Under the pieces are notes generated by a model, which did no database searches, was not told the origin of the DNA, and saw nothing but the letters and a program-made list of their open reading frames with translations. From positions 1,240,001 through 1,304,000 of the forward strand of contig NZ_CP102845.1 in the NCBI RefSeq assembly GCF_013307435.2: DNA of 64,000 nt, in the 5' to 3' direction. This DNA comes from Microvirga terrae. Its GTDB lineage: Bacteria > Pseudomonadota > Alphaproteobacteria > Rhizobiales > Beijerinckiaceae. Shown piece by piece: positions 24,921 through 33,979 of this stretch (the stretch's first letter is position 1; each line of letters starts with the position of its first letter). Both the position numbers and the translations under genes were made by a program.

Positions 24921-26369
24921 TTATGTTGCCCGGCCCTCAGCTGCCGCCTTCGTCGAAGGCAGCAGCACGCCGGGGTTCATGCGATTGTCAGGATCAAGCA
25001 TCTGCTTGACCTGAAGCATCAATTCGTAGCGAACCGGATCGCAAAGGCGTTCAAGTTCCTGCGTCAGCTTGCGGCCGACGCCATGTTCTGCGCTGAACGT
25101 GCCGGAGAAGGCTGCGGCAACGTCGTGAATCGCCTGCTCGACCTCAAGGGCGAACGCATCCTTGTCGGCGAGCGCAGCCCAATACGCGTGCGCGAACATG
25201 AGGATGTAGTGCACGTTGCCGTCGCCAAGATGGCAGACGACCTGCGTGACGGCCTCCGGAAACCTCTCCGACGAAACCCTGTCGGCGGCCGCGATGAAGC
25301 CGGGCACGTCCGAGGTGCGCACCGCGACGTCGTGAACGACACCGATGCCTTCCTTCTTGTTGGCTTCGGAAACGGAATGACGGATGTGCCAGATCTCGGA
25401 TGCCTGACGCTCCGAAGCGGCAATCACGGCATCGGTGGCGATGCCGGATTCGAAGGCGTCTCCGAGAGCTGCTTCGAGAATCTCCGAGAGGCCCGTCGAG
25501 GCATCGACGCTGCTCAGTTCGATCATCACCGACCAGGCCGGAATGGCCGAGAAGGGGATCCTGACGTTCTCGACGTGGCGGGCAACGAGCTGGATCTGCG
25601 AGGCGGAGAGCAGTTCGAACGCCTCGATGTAGGGACCGGCCTTGTCCTGAAGAACCGCGAGGAGAGCGACGGCGGCGGCTGGGTCGGGAACCGCCACCCA
25701 GGCGTGGGCGGAATTCGCCATCAGAGGGTGCAGGTGAAGTGCCGCCCCGGTGACGATGCCGAGCGTGCCCTCGGCACCGATGAAGAGATGGCGGAGCAGA
25801 TATCCGGTGTTGTCCTTCCTGAGGCCGGCGAGATCGCGCAGGACGCGCCCGTCGGCCAGAACGACCTCGAGGCCCGCCACTAGGTCCCGTATCGGACCGT
25901 AGCGCACGACGCCGGTTCCACCCGCGTTCGTCGAGATGAGGCCGCCGATCTGGGCGCTGCCTTCACTGCCCAGATGCAGCGGGAACTGTCGCCCTACCGC
26001 GTGAACCGCTTCGTGCAGATTGGCCAGGATCACTCCGGCGTCGACCGTCGCGACATTGGCGGCTCGGTCGATGCTGCGGATCTGGTTCATGCGGCGCAGC
26101 GAGAGGACGATGCCGGACTTGTCCGCCTTCCGGCTGTCGGGAACCGCCCCGTAGCAAAGCCCCGTGTTGCCCCCTTGAGGGAAGACCGGCTGTCGCTCGG
26201 CGGTCGCGAGGCGCATCACGGCGGCCACTTCATCGGTCGTGGCCGGCAGGACCACGCAGAGAGCCCGACCCTGCTTGCGGCCCCGCCAATCTGTCAGATA
26301 CGGCTCCATCTCGCTCTGGTCGGTGATCAGGCCCTTGCTTCCGACGATATCCCGCAGCCGGTCGATCAT
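24921..26369 (-). CDS. FAD-linked D-2-hydroxyacid dehydrogenase (GlcD/D2HGDH family)
   Basis: 482 residues of the VAO flavoprotein family. FAD-binding segments PQGGNTGLCYGAVP (about 67-80), GSEGSAQIGGLISTNAGG (about 133-150) and GAEGTLGIVTGA; C-terminal metal/catalytic motifs CHLGDGNVHY and EHGVGR, and DPDNRMNPG at the end. Such enzymes oxidise D-lactate, D-2-hydroxyglutarate or glycolate to oxo acids and reduce quinone or cytochrome c. It sits between the ABC transporter and the DapA-like gene (11 bases apart), so it probably acts in that pathway. Confidence 0.87.
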   Translation of the reverse strand: MIDRLRDIVGSKGLITDQSEMEPYLTDWRGRKQGRALCVVLPATTDEVAAVMRLATAERQPVFPQGGNTGLCYGAVPDSRKADKSGIVLSLRRMNQIRSIDRAANVATVDAGVILANLHEAVHAVGRQFPLHLGSEGSAQIGGLISTNAGGTGVVRYGPIRDLVAGLEVVLADGRVLRDLAGLRKDNTGYLLRHLFIGAEGTLGIVTGAALHLHPLMANSAHAWVAVPDPAAAVALLAVLQDKAGPYIEAFELLSASQIQLVARHVENVRIPFSAIPAWSVMIELSSVDASTGLSEILEAALGDAFESGIATDAVIAASERQASEIWHIRHSVSEANKKEGIGVVHDVAVRTSDVPGFIAAADRVSSERFPEAVTQVVCHLGDGNVHYILMFAHAYWAALADKDAFALEVEQAIHDVAAAFSGTFSAEHGVGRKLTQELERLCDPVRYELMLQVKQMLDPDNRMNPGVLLPSTKAAAEGRAT

Positions 26370-26381
26370 GCTGGTCTCCGA

Positions 26382-27281
26382 TCAGGCGAGAGCAGCCGAC
26401 TGGGCTTGCTTCGCGACCGCTTCCAGTTTCGCCAGCGTGTCGGCGCTGGGCCCCTGCAGCGGCAGCCGCACCCCGCCGACGGGCATCCCGGCCATGGCCA
26501 TATAGCTTTTCAGCGGTCCCGGATTCGTCTCCAGGAAGATGGTGTCGATCACGGGATCGATGCGGTTCTGCAGCGCCAGCGCCTCGTTTAGTTTTCCATT
26601 CCGGGCCAATTCGAAGATTTGCAGCCAGATCTTCGGATAAATCGAGGCCGATGCGAGCACGCCGCCCTTCGCCCCGAGTGCCACGTGGGTCGCAAAGAGT
26701 GGCTCCTCACCGCTCAGGATGGCGATCCTGTCGCCGACATATTTGATCGTCTTGATGTATTCCGGCATGTCGTAGGACGAGAACTTCATGCCGATGATCG
26801 AGCCGTCCTCGGTCATGGCCTGCACGCCCTCGGCGGTCACGGCGACGGTCGTCCGGCGCGGGATCTGGTAGAGCATCACCGGAAGATCGACTGCGTCACG
26901 ATAGGCGCGGAAGTAGGAGCGCATGCCGTCCTGGGTGCCAGAGGCATAATAGGGCGTGACCGTCATCACGGCCCCCGCGCCAGCCTCGGCGAAGTCACGG
27001 CCCGCCTCGACGGCATCTTCAAACCCGGTGGAGAGCACGCCCGGGATCACCGGCTTGCCGCCAGCCGCTTCGACACAGGCCGCTACGATGGCCTTACGCT
27101 CCTGGCGGGACAGAGCAGGATACTCTCCGGTTCCGCCGATCGGCACGATCCCGGATGCGCCGGCCTCCAGCTGATACCGGACCAGCTTCTTCAAGCCGGC
27201 GATATCGACCTGACGATCGGCCGTCATCGGAGTGACGATTGCCGTATAGAGGCCGGTGAGCTGATCGTGCGTGAGTGCCAT
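26382..27281 (-). CDS. DapA/N-acetylneuraminate-lyase family aldolase
   Basis: 299 residues, a class I aldolase barrel. The signature GIVPIGGTGEYPALSRQER replaces the GTTGE of true DapA; Tyr is in MLYQIPRRT and the Schiff-base Lys in IGMKFSS (about 165). Family members include dihydrodipicolinate synthase, sugar-acid aldolases and 4-hydroxy-pyrroline-2-carboxylate deaminase. The ATG at 27281 follows AGGACC. A biosynthetic DapA role is unlikely in this catabolic cluster; a keto-acid lyase or deaminase is likelier. Confidence 0.82.
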   Translation of the reverse strand: MALTHDQLTGLYTAIVTPMTADRQVDIAGLKKLVRYQLEAGASGIVPIGGTGEYPALSRQERKAIVAACVEAAGGKPVIPGVLSTGFEDAVEAGRDFAEAGAGAVMTVTPYYASGTQDGMRSYFRAYRDAVDLPVMLYQIPRRTTVAVTAEGVQAMTEDGSIIGMKFSSYDMPEYIKTIKYVGDRIAILSGEEPLFATHVALGAKGGVLASASIYPKIWLQIFELARNGKLNEALALQNRIDPVIDTIFLETNPGPLKSYMAMAGMPVGGVRLPLQGPSADTLAKLEAVAKQAQSAALA

Positions 27282-27586
27282 CGTAGGTCCTGTCAATACG
27301 TTCCCGTCGAGCAAGCCGAATGGCTGCTCGCCCAGTGATCTGGTGCATTTGAGAGAGGGGCTCTTGGAGCGAGGAAGCCCAGAGAGCGATGTTCCGCGAC
27401 TGACCTCAACGATTATCCAGGGTCGGACACGTGTCAATACGAAAGTGAAAATTTTTCCGATAGTATAATTCGTATCTCATACGCGTGTTTTTCCTTGCAT
27501 CTTCGAAAGGTTGAGCTACCGATATAAAGGCACGCTGCTCCTTGCTTCGGCCTAGAGCAGCGTCTGGCAGGCAAGAAGGGAAACCG

Positions 27587-28246
27587 ATGTCCGAGGCATC
27601 GCTCAAAGATCAAGGGGAGCTGATTCAGGACGTGATCCGGCGCATCGACGTCGGTGCGCGCCGTTCCGAGCTCGATCATCCGGCGGAAGACGTCAATATC
27701 GGCGCGCGGCTGAACCAGATCCGGAAGGATCGGCAGATGACCCTCCAGGAGGCGAGCCGTGCCACGGGGGTTTCCGCCTCGGCCTTCTCCAAGATCGAAC
27801 GGAACGAGTTATCTCCCACCATCTCGACGTTGCAGCGCATCGCACAGGGGTTGGGAGTCGAACTGGTCGCCCTGCTCAGCGAACAGGAAAGCGGTGTGGT
27901 CAACTACGGCCGCCGCAGCGTGTCGCGCGCTGGCGAGGGGAACCCTCACAAGACGATTACCTGCAACAACACGCTGCTGTGTCCTGACCTGCGCAATAAG
28001 CGCATCACCCCGATCCTGACACGGGTGACGGCGCGATCGCCCGAGGATTATCGTTCCTGGGCCAAGTCGGAGGCGGAAATCTTCCTGATGGTGCTGGAGG
28101 GGACACTCGTCGTTCACAGCCGGCTCTATGAGCCCCTGACCCTGAACGCGGGAGACTCGATGTACTACGACGCGAACTCCGAACATGTCTGGACGTCCGT
28201 CGGACCAGAGGACGCCAAGGTGCTCTGGGTTCTGACCGTCACCTGA
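27587..28246 (+). CDS. XRE-cupin transcriptional regulator
   Basis: 219 residues: an N-terminal extension, Cro/C1 HTH (about 40-95: RLNQIRKDRQMTLQEASRATGVSASAFSKIERNELSPTISTL) and a C-terminal cupin (about 140-215: EIFLMVLEGTLVVHSRLYEPLTLNAGDSMYYDANSEHVW). Such regulators sense small ligands and control nearby catabolic operons. It is divergent from the DapA-D2HGDH-ABC operon and 16 bases upstream of the 2-hydroxyacid dehydrogenase, so it probably controls both arms. Start at 27587 after AAGAAGGG. Confidence 0.85.
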   Translation: MSEASLKDQGELIQDVIRRIDVGARRSELDHPAEDVNIGARLNQIRKDRQMTLQEASRATGVSASAFSKIERNELSPTISTLQRIAQGLGVELVALLSEQESGVVNYGRRSVSRAGEGNPHKTITCNNTLLCPDLRNKRITPILTRVTARSPEDYRSWAKSEAEIFLMVLEGTLVVHSRLYEPLTLNAGDSMYYDANSEHVWTSVGPEDAKVLWVLTVT

Positions 28247-28262
28247 GTACGGAGCTCAGAGC

Positions 28263-29420
28263 ATGGGACAGCTCCTCAATGCAGCGGATTTCAGGCACGC
28301 GGCGCAGCGGCGGTTGCCCCGAGGGCTGTTCGAGTATATCGACCGCGGCGCGGAGGATGAGCTGGCGTTAAGCAATCTGCGCCGCAGTCTCGATGCAATC
28401 CGCCTTTCACCTCGTGTGTTGACGGGGCATCCCGAACGCGATCTGCGCGTTCGTGTAATGGAGCGGGAGATCGCGATGCCCGTGGTTGTCGCTCCGACTG
28501 CTCTCGCTGGTCTCGTCGCCTATGACGGCGAAGCGAAACTCGCTCGCGCAGCGGCACGGCAGGGAGTTCCGTTTTGTATCTCGACCCAGTCGATCACGAC
28601 GATTGAAGAGGTGCGCGCAGGCGCTCCCGATGCCGATTTGTGGTTCCAGCTCTACCTCTGGAAGGATCGTGAGCTGACCCGCAAGCTTCTCGATCGTGTC
28701 TGGGCCTGCAACGTGACGACCCTAGTGGTCACGGCCGACACACCCATCGGCCCTAAACGCGAGTACAACCAGCGCAACGGCTTCTCCATTCCTTTCATCT
28801 ATTCCTTGCGGGCTGCTCTTGATGTCGCCATGCGCCCGCGCTGGCTGGCCGGAGTGCTTCTGCGCTATCTTCATACGACCGGGATGCCCACTTATGGCCA
28901 TTACCCTGAGGAGTTCCGCAGCGCGATCACCCGACCGTCCATTGTCGAGGCTGTGAAGCTGGAGAACCTCCTGAACTGGGACGACCTGCGTATTCTGCGG
29001 CAGCAATGGAAGGGACGCCTCATCGTGAAGGGTATCCTCCATCCTCAGGACGCGAGAGAAGCTGCGGATCTGGGAGCGGATGGCATCGTCATCTCAGCCC
29101 ATGGCGGGCGCAATCTCGATATTGCGCCCGTGCCGGCAGAGGTGCTGCCGGACATTGCCGATGCGGTCGGGAACCGTCTTGAGATTCTCGCCGACAGCGG
29201 AGTTCGCCGCGGCAGTGATGTGCTCAAGTACATTTCGCTTGGAGCACAAGCTGTCATGCTCGGCCGCCTTCCGCTCTGGGGGCTCGCGGCGGGAGACGAG
29301 AAGGGTGCAGACCAGATGCTTGCCATGATCCGCACGGAAATTGATATGACGCTGACGATGCTAGGTGTCCGGAGACCTGAGGATTGTCGCGGTCTCCCCA
29401 TCCGGTCGACTTGGATTTAG
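28263..29420 (+). CDS. FMN-dependent alpha-hydroxyacid dehydrogenase (LldD family)
   Basis: 385 residues, full length for the family. FMN-binding VVVAPTALAGLVAYDGE, FCISTQSITTIEE, LVVTADTPIGPKREYNQRNGF and the catalytic region ISAHGGRNLD with the His base, then GVRRGSDVLKYISLGAQAVMLGR. Members oxidise L-lactate, mandelate or glycolate. AHGG replaces the more usual NHGG. Paired with the D-specific flavoenzyme across the divergent promoter, so both enantiomers of a hydroxyacid could be used. Confidence 0.87.
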   Translation: MGQLLNAADFRHAAQRRLPRGLFEYIDRGAEDELALSNLRRSLDAIRLSPRVLTGHPERDLRVRVMEREIAMPVVVAPTALAGLVAYDGEAKLARAAARQGVPFCISTQSITTIEEVRAGAPDADLWFQLYLWKDRELTRKLLDRVWACNVTTLVVTADTPIGPKREYNQRNGFSIPFIYSLRAALDVAMRPRWLAGVLLRYLHTTGMPTYGHYPEEFRSAITRPSIVEAVKLENLLNWDDLRILRQQWKGRLIVKGILHPQDAREAADLGADGIVISAHGGRNLDIAPVPAEVLPDIADAVGNRLEILADSGVRRGSDVLKYISLGAQAVMLGRLPLWGLAAGDEKGADQMLAMIRTEIDMTLTMLGVRRPEDCRGLPIRSTWI

Positions 29421-29811
29421 ACCAACTTCGCTCGTTGCACTTGTCGGTAAGGATACGTGCGGCAAGTTTCGGGATAGTCCGGAATTAGCACAAAGCTGAA
29501 ATCACCTGAATATCCGCTCTGGAGTCTAAGTCGGCCGTTAAGCCGAGACGTCCTGCCCTCCAGTCGCTCATAATCCACCGTTTGTGAGCGGCATTCCCGA
29601 GCCACCGGGGAGGAAGCTTCAATGTGTGGATGTGCAATCGCGAAGCGGTCGATGTGCCCTTAGGGAAGGCGCCCCATGTCCAAGTGAGTCACAGCCGCAA
29701 GGCGACCGCTTGCCGGCGCAGCCCGGCTTCGCTGCAACGGGATCGCACTTTAGGATTAAGGAACCGAAATAACGTTTCCAAGTTCCTTCATCGACGAAAA
29801 AAGGTCGATGG
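29421..29811. other. Long 5' region of RTX protease gene
   Basis: About 390 bases without a supported gene. It includes one copy (29567-29603) of an imperfect repeat that recurs after the protease gene. Confidence 0.45.
29567..29603. repeat. Imperfect direct repeat flanking RTX gene, left copy
   Basis: 37 bases matching 28 of 37 positions with 32023-32059 in the same orientation; best conserved are CATAATC and TTGTGAG. Confidence 0.5.
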
Positions 29812-31872
29812 ATGTCTCAAGTTCCTAAAACCGCAAGCGCTGCAACGGGCCCGACAACCCAGCAGACCGATGTGACGGCCCTCCTCTGCGGCTACCAGTG
29901 GGGAGGGTCCATCACCTATGCCTTTCCGGACGAGATGTCCGATTACGACGGTGAGTGGGATGACCCGCATGTCTATCGGCTCTCCTTCGAGAGACAGCAG
30001 GCGGTCTGGCATATCCTCGAGGGCTGGGGGCCCTATGAGACGGCCTCCCGTTTCGGTCTGACTCCCGTCGAGGGCTTCACGAGACTGTCAATCACCTATG
30101 CGGGCTTCGGGCAGGGGACCCTGCAGATTTCCGGCATCAATTTGGAGGATGCTCCCGAAGTCGAGAATCGTCGTGTGCTCGGATACAGCAACTTTCCTGG
30201 AAATCGTTCGGGCGGCGCGGGCAACGTCGCGCTTGTCGAAAACAAGTATTCTTACGAAGTCGAGATCCTCCCCGGGTCTTGGTCCTACTTCGTCATAATT
30301 CACGAACTCGGACACGCCCTCGGCTTGAAGCATCCCCATCAGGAGGCGCCGCGCGGCTCCTTCCCAATCATGTCCGAAGAGCACGACAGGGACGACTTCA
30401 CGGTCATGTCGTACAAGGGCGCCGGTACTAATCCACAAACTTTCATGCAGTACGATATCGCCGCCTTGCAGATGATGTACGGGGCTAATTTCGAGTTTCG
30501 CAGCGGCGACACGATCTATCGCTGGGCTGCGAACGGAGAGACCTTCGTCGATGGAGTATCCCAGGGGGCCATGGTGTCGCGCTTCGTCCTCCAGACCATC
30601 TGGGACGGCAACGGCAACGATACCTATGACCTGAGGGCGTTCGAAGGCAGCACAGTTGATTTGGAACCTGGAGGCTTCACGATCTTCGAGATCGGTAGCC
30701 GCTCGCGGATCGAAAAAGGCAATATCTCGAATGCCTTCCAGTATGGCAGCGATCCCCGGTCGCTCATCGAGAACGTCCTCGCGGGCGAGGGCAACGATAG
30801 AATCTCCGGCAATGCCACTGCAAATATGCTGGTCGGAAACGGCGGCAACGATGAACTGCGCGGCAAGGGCGGCAACGACGGTCTGAAGGGCGGAGCCGGC
30901 AACGATTGGATGGACGGCGGCAGCGGCGCGGACATGATGGATGGCGGCGACGGCTGGGATGTTGCGTCTTATCAAAGCATCTCTGCTTCCGAGGGCGGGG
31001 TCGTGGTCAACCTCGAGACCAACAAGAATGGCGGCGCCGCCAGGGGTGACAAGCTGTATCGCATCGAGGTGGTGCAGGGGACAAACGCCAACGACAGCCT
31101 CACCGCTATCGACCGCGGCAACGGCAGCGGCGTCCAGCTCTACGGCGAGGGCGGCGACGACGGGCTCACCGGCAAGGGCGGCGATGCCCTGTTCGGCGGC
31201 GCCGGCAACGACTGGCTCGACGGCGGCCCGGGCGGCGACCTCCTCGACGGCGGCGCCGGCTGGGATGTGCTCTCGTACCAGAGCGCCACCGGCGGAGTCG
31301 TGGTCGACCTGACCGGCAACCAGAACGGCGGCGCGGCGGCGGGGGATCAGGTCTCGAACATCGAGGTGCTGCAGGGCTCGAACTACGCCGACACGCTCAC
31401 GAGTGTTGATCGCGGCGGCGGCTCGGGGGCGCAGCTCTACGGTGAGGGCGGCAACGACACGCTCACCGGCAAGGCAGGCGGCGACTACCTGTTCGGGGGT
31501 GCCGGCGACGACCTCCTCGACAGCGGCTTCGGCTGCGACGTGCTCAGCGGCGGGGCAGGGGCGGACACGTTCCGGTTCAGCACGGGCCCGGGCGCGGGCA
31601 ACGTCGACACGATCCAGGACTTCTCGGCCGCGGAGGGCGACCGGATCGTGCTCAGCCGGAGCGTGTTCGCGAGCGCGGGGTATCAGTATCTGTCCGGTGC
31701 GGCATTCAAGCTGGGGGCTGCGGCAACGGCGGCGGAGCATCGCATCGTCTACAACCAGACGACCGGCGAACTGTTCTACGATGCCGACGGCTCGGGCGCC
31801 GCGGCGCAGGTCAAGTTTGCCGTGATCGCCAATCATGCGTCGCTCAGCGCAGCCAGCTTCTCCATCTTGTGA
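29812..31872 (+). CDS. Serralysin-like M10 metalloprotease with RTX repeats
   Basis: 686 residues. The catalytic zinc motif HELGHALGLKH is at about residues 164-174 (H164, E165, H168, H174) and the Met-turn VMSY at about 198-201. Residues ~330-640 hold RTX nonapeptide blocks (GGNDELRGKGGND, GGAGNDWLDGG) in two longer, near-duplicate modules with SYQS and VVV(D/N)L. The C-terminal RTX end (DTFRFSTGPG...IQDFSAAEGDRI) is typical of type I secretion. No HlyB/D/TolC genes are nearby. There is no signal peptide, as expected. AAAGG precedes the ATG. A secreted calcium-dependent protease is very likely. Confidence 0.92.
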   Translation: MSQVPKTASAATGPTTQQTDVTALLCGYQWGGSITYAFPDEMSDYDGEWDDPHVYRLSFERQQAVWHILEGWGPYETASRFGLTPVEGFTRLSITYAGFGQGTLQISGINLEDAPEVENRRVLGYSNFPGNRSGGAGNVALVENKYSYEVEILPGSWSYFVIIHELGHALGLKHPHQEAPRGSFPIMSEEHDRDDFTVMSYKGAGTNPQTFMQYDIAALQMMYGANFEFRSGDTIYRWAANGETFVDGVSQGAMVSRFVLQTIWDGNGNDTYDLRAFEGSTVDLEPGGFTIFEIGSRSRIEKGNISNAFQYGSDPRSLIENVLAGEGNDRISGNATANMLVGNGGNDELRGKGGNDGLKGGAGNDWMDGGSGADMMDGGDGWDVASYQSISASEGGVVVNLETNKNGGAARGDKLYRIEVVQGTNANDSLTAIDRGNGSGVQLYGEGGDDGLTGKGGDALFGGAGNDWLDGGPGGDLLDGGAGWDVLSYQSATGGVVVDLTGNQNGGAAAGDQVSNIEVLQGSNYADTLTSVDRGGGSGAQLYGEGGNDTLTGKAGGDYLFGGAGDDLLDSGFGCDVLSGGAGADTFRFSTGPGAGNVDTIQDFSAAEGDRIVLSRSVFASAGYQYLSGAAFKLGAAATAAEHRIVYNQTTGELFYDADGSGAAAQVKFAVIANHASLSAASFSIL

Positions 31873-32244
31873 GATTCTGTAGGCGGCGAAGCTCTGGGCT
31901 CGCTTCCGCCGCTCGACAATGGATCACATGGGGCGCGGCGGAGGTTGCGCCCTTCGCGTGCTCGCGGGGCTTTCTGCTTGGCCGAAGGGGGCTGTTATTC
32001 CGGAACTCGAGCTTCCAAGTTGCCCATAATCGGCCGCTTGTGAGAGGTATTGACAGGCCGGGAGGGTAGGGGACTTCGTGTGCAGAAATGCAATTATGAA
32101 GGCGACGGTTGGTGGGGCCCTACTCAGGACGCCTATGACACCGATGACCTCGCCTGTCCGAGATCGCTTGGTAAGCAGACGTTCTCAGGCAGGGACTAGC
32201 TGCCGCGTCTGTCCCCGAGCAGACTTTCGTGCTTCCGAGACGCT
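31873..32244. other. Spacer between RTX gene and merR-type gene
   Basis: About 370 bases. It contains the right copy of the flanking repeat (32023-32059). Open frames here have no good start or family resemblance. Confidence 0.45.
32023..32059. repeat. Imperfect direct repeat flanking RTX gene, right copy
   Basis: Same orientation and length as 29567-29603, 28 of 37 positions identical. Followed by a G-rich stretch in both copies. Confidence 0.5.
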
Positions 32245-32667
32245 TCATTCGAACCGATGCCCAGACGCCGGACAGGTGACGCGCCTGCGGGTTGCTGCCT
32301 TCAGGAGCTTGCGGAAGGTTGGACATTCCAGGTGCGACGGAGCGGGACATTCGGCTACGTGCCGAAGCGCATCCCGCAACACCCGTAGGTCGGCCATCTG
32401 GCGCTGCAAATCATCCGCCTTGGCGTGCAACTGATCCCGGGGGATGTCGGGCCGGCCGTCCTTGCCGAACATGCCCGCAATCTCGGTGAGGGAGAAGCCT
32501 GCCGTCTTCCCGAGTTCGATCAGCGATAGCGTCAGAAGAACGTCGGCGTCGAATTGCCGTCGCAACCCATGTCGGCTGATCGAGCGGATCAAGCCGATCT
32601 CCTCGTAGTAGCGCAGCGTCGAGGGCGGCACGCCCGAACGTTCGGCAACCTCTCCAATATCCATCAT
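32245..32667 (-). CDS. MerR-family regulator
   Basis: 140 residues: MerR winged helix at the N-terminus (MDIGEVAERSGVPPSTLRYYEEIGLI), a coiled-coil dimer helix, then a C-terminal part with three Cys (CPAPSHLECP, TCPAS) that could bind a metal or react with thiol-active ligands. The ATG is at 32667 (a second ATG immediately follows). It is divergent from an MFS gene across a promoter with the stretched 19-bp spacer typical of MerR targets, so it probably activates that pump. Confidence 0.87.
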   Translation of the reverse strand: MMDIGEVAERSGVPPSTLRYYEEIGLIRSISRHGLRRQFDADVLLTLSLIELGKTAGFSLTEIAGMFGKDGRPDIPRDQLHAKADDLQRQMADLRVLRDALRHVAECPAPSHLECPTFRKLLKAATRRRVTCPASGHRFE

Positions 32668-32675
32668 TCCCAGGC

Positions 32676-32706
32676 TTGACCTCAAGTTGACTTGAAGTCG
32701 TAGCCT
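32676..32706 (+). promoter_or_regulatory. MerR-type promoter with 19-bp spacer and operator
   Basis: TTGACC (32676-32681), a 19-base spacer, then TAGCCT (32701-32706). The spacer holds the imperfect palindrome ACCTCAAG-TTGA-CTTGAAGT (32679-32698; 7 of 8 pairs). Spacer length and operator placement are the hallmarks of MerR activation. The MFS ATG is at 32741. Confidence 0.7.
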
Positions 32707-32740
32707 CTCTCGAATCGTCACTTCGAGCAAGAGGCATGTT

Positions 32741-33979
32741 ATGGCTAGCACCACAATTCCGCGGCAGACACAGGTCTGGAGAGACCCGCGAGCAATCGCG
32801 CTGCTGATGGCAGCATCGCTCACGACCATGGCCAATGCCACGATCAGTCCCGCGCTCCCCGGGCTGGAACGCCTGTTCGGGGAAGACCCCAACGCGGGGA
32901 TGCTGGTACGCCTGCTGGTGCCGGCGCCCTCAATCAGCGTCGCTATCTTCGCGCCGTTCGCCGGTCTCGTCGCTGATCGGTACGGTCGGCGGCGGATGCT
33001 CCTCGCCGGGGTCGTTCTCTTCGTGATCGCCGGATGCGCAGGGTTGTTCCTTCCCGACCTCCCAACCGTCTTTGCCAGCCGTCTGGTACTGGGACTGGCT
33101 GTCGCTCTTATCATGACGGCGCAGACCGCGCTCATTGGCGACTACTTCACTGGGGACGAGCGGAGCGCGTTGTCAGGAATTCAGATATCAGCTCGGAACT
33201 TCGGGGGGCTCGTGTTCATCTCGCTCGCGGGATGGTTCGCGGCGATCTCGCCGCGTCTGCCCTTCGTCATCTATGGAGTTGCCGCAGTCTTCCTGCCGTT
33301 GATGTGGAAGGTCATTGTCGATCCGCAACGCACCTCGTCCGCTCCCCATGCCTGTCTGGAGGAGAGTTCCTCCGATCCTTCATCATGGAGCCTCGTCTTC
33401 GCGCTGCTCGTGCTACTCCAGGCCGTGACGAACATGATCTTTTTCGTCATGCCAACCCAATTGTCGTTTTTCTTCGCAGTGGCAGGCTGCAGCAGCCCAG
33501 TGATGACCGGCTCAGCGCTCGGCATCTTGATGCTCTCCGGCGGCAGCCTTGCGCTCCTGTATGGTCGGGTCCAGCGGGCCATCGGCTACGCTGCCGTCTT
33601 CGCCCTGGGCTATGGTGTGATGGCGCTTGGGTTCGTGTTGCTGGCCCTGGCGGCGACGCCTTTGGCATGGTTCGTTGCAGCCGCGGCCATCGGCGCAGGC
33701 TATGCATTGGTCTCGCCGAGCTTCGTGACCCTTGCTTTGGAACTTGCTCCCATCCGGCGGAGGGGAGCGGCAGGCGGTGTTCTGGCAGCTTCCGTATTCA
33801 TCGGCCAGTTCTGTTCGCCTCTCCTGAGCACACCACTGGTCGCGACGTACGGCTACGAGGGGCTCTTCTACATCACCTCATCGCTTGCCGCCGCGATGGC
33901 CGGTGCGGCCGTCTTGAGGGCCGCGGCCTTGAGATTGGGTGGCCTAAGCTGCCTTAGGGGTATCTATGGCAAGAGATAG
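32741..33979 (+). CDS. MFS transporter, drug-efflux type
   Basis: 412 residues with twelve predicted membrane helices. The loop 2-3 motif GLVADRYGRRRMLLAG is typical of the major facilitator superfamily, and motif C-like glycines follow in helix 5. It is divergent from and probably activated by the MerR-type regulator, so it likely exports the compound that regulator senses. The 3' end overlaps the start of a peptidase relic by 14 bases. Confidence 0.87.
   Translation: MASTTIPRQTQVWRDPRAIALLMAASLTTMANATISPALPGLERLFGEDPNAGMLVRLLVPAPSISVAIFAPFAGLVADRYGRRRMLLAGVVLFVIAGCAGLFLPDLPTVFASRLVLGLAVALIMTAQTALIGDYFTGDERSALSGIQISARNFGGLVFISLAGWFAAISPRLPFVIYGVAAVFLPLMWKVIVDPQRTSSAPHACLEESSSDPSSWSLVFALLVLLQAVTNMIFFVMPTQLSFFFAVAGCSSPVMTGSALGILMLSGGSLALLYGRVQRAIGYAAVFALGYGVMALGFVLLALAATPLAWFVAAAAIGAGYALVSPSFVTLALELAPIRRRGAAGGVLAASVFIGQFCSPLLSTPLVATYGYEGLFYITSSLAAAMAGAAVLRAAALRLGGLSCLRGIYGKR

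Noticed and set aside
30088..31836. 582-codon open frame antisense to the RTX protease
   Set aside because: RTX glycine/aspartate codons leave the opposite strand free of stops; the translation has no start context or known fold.
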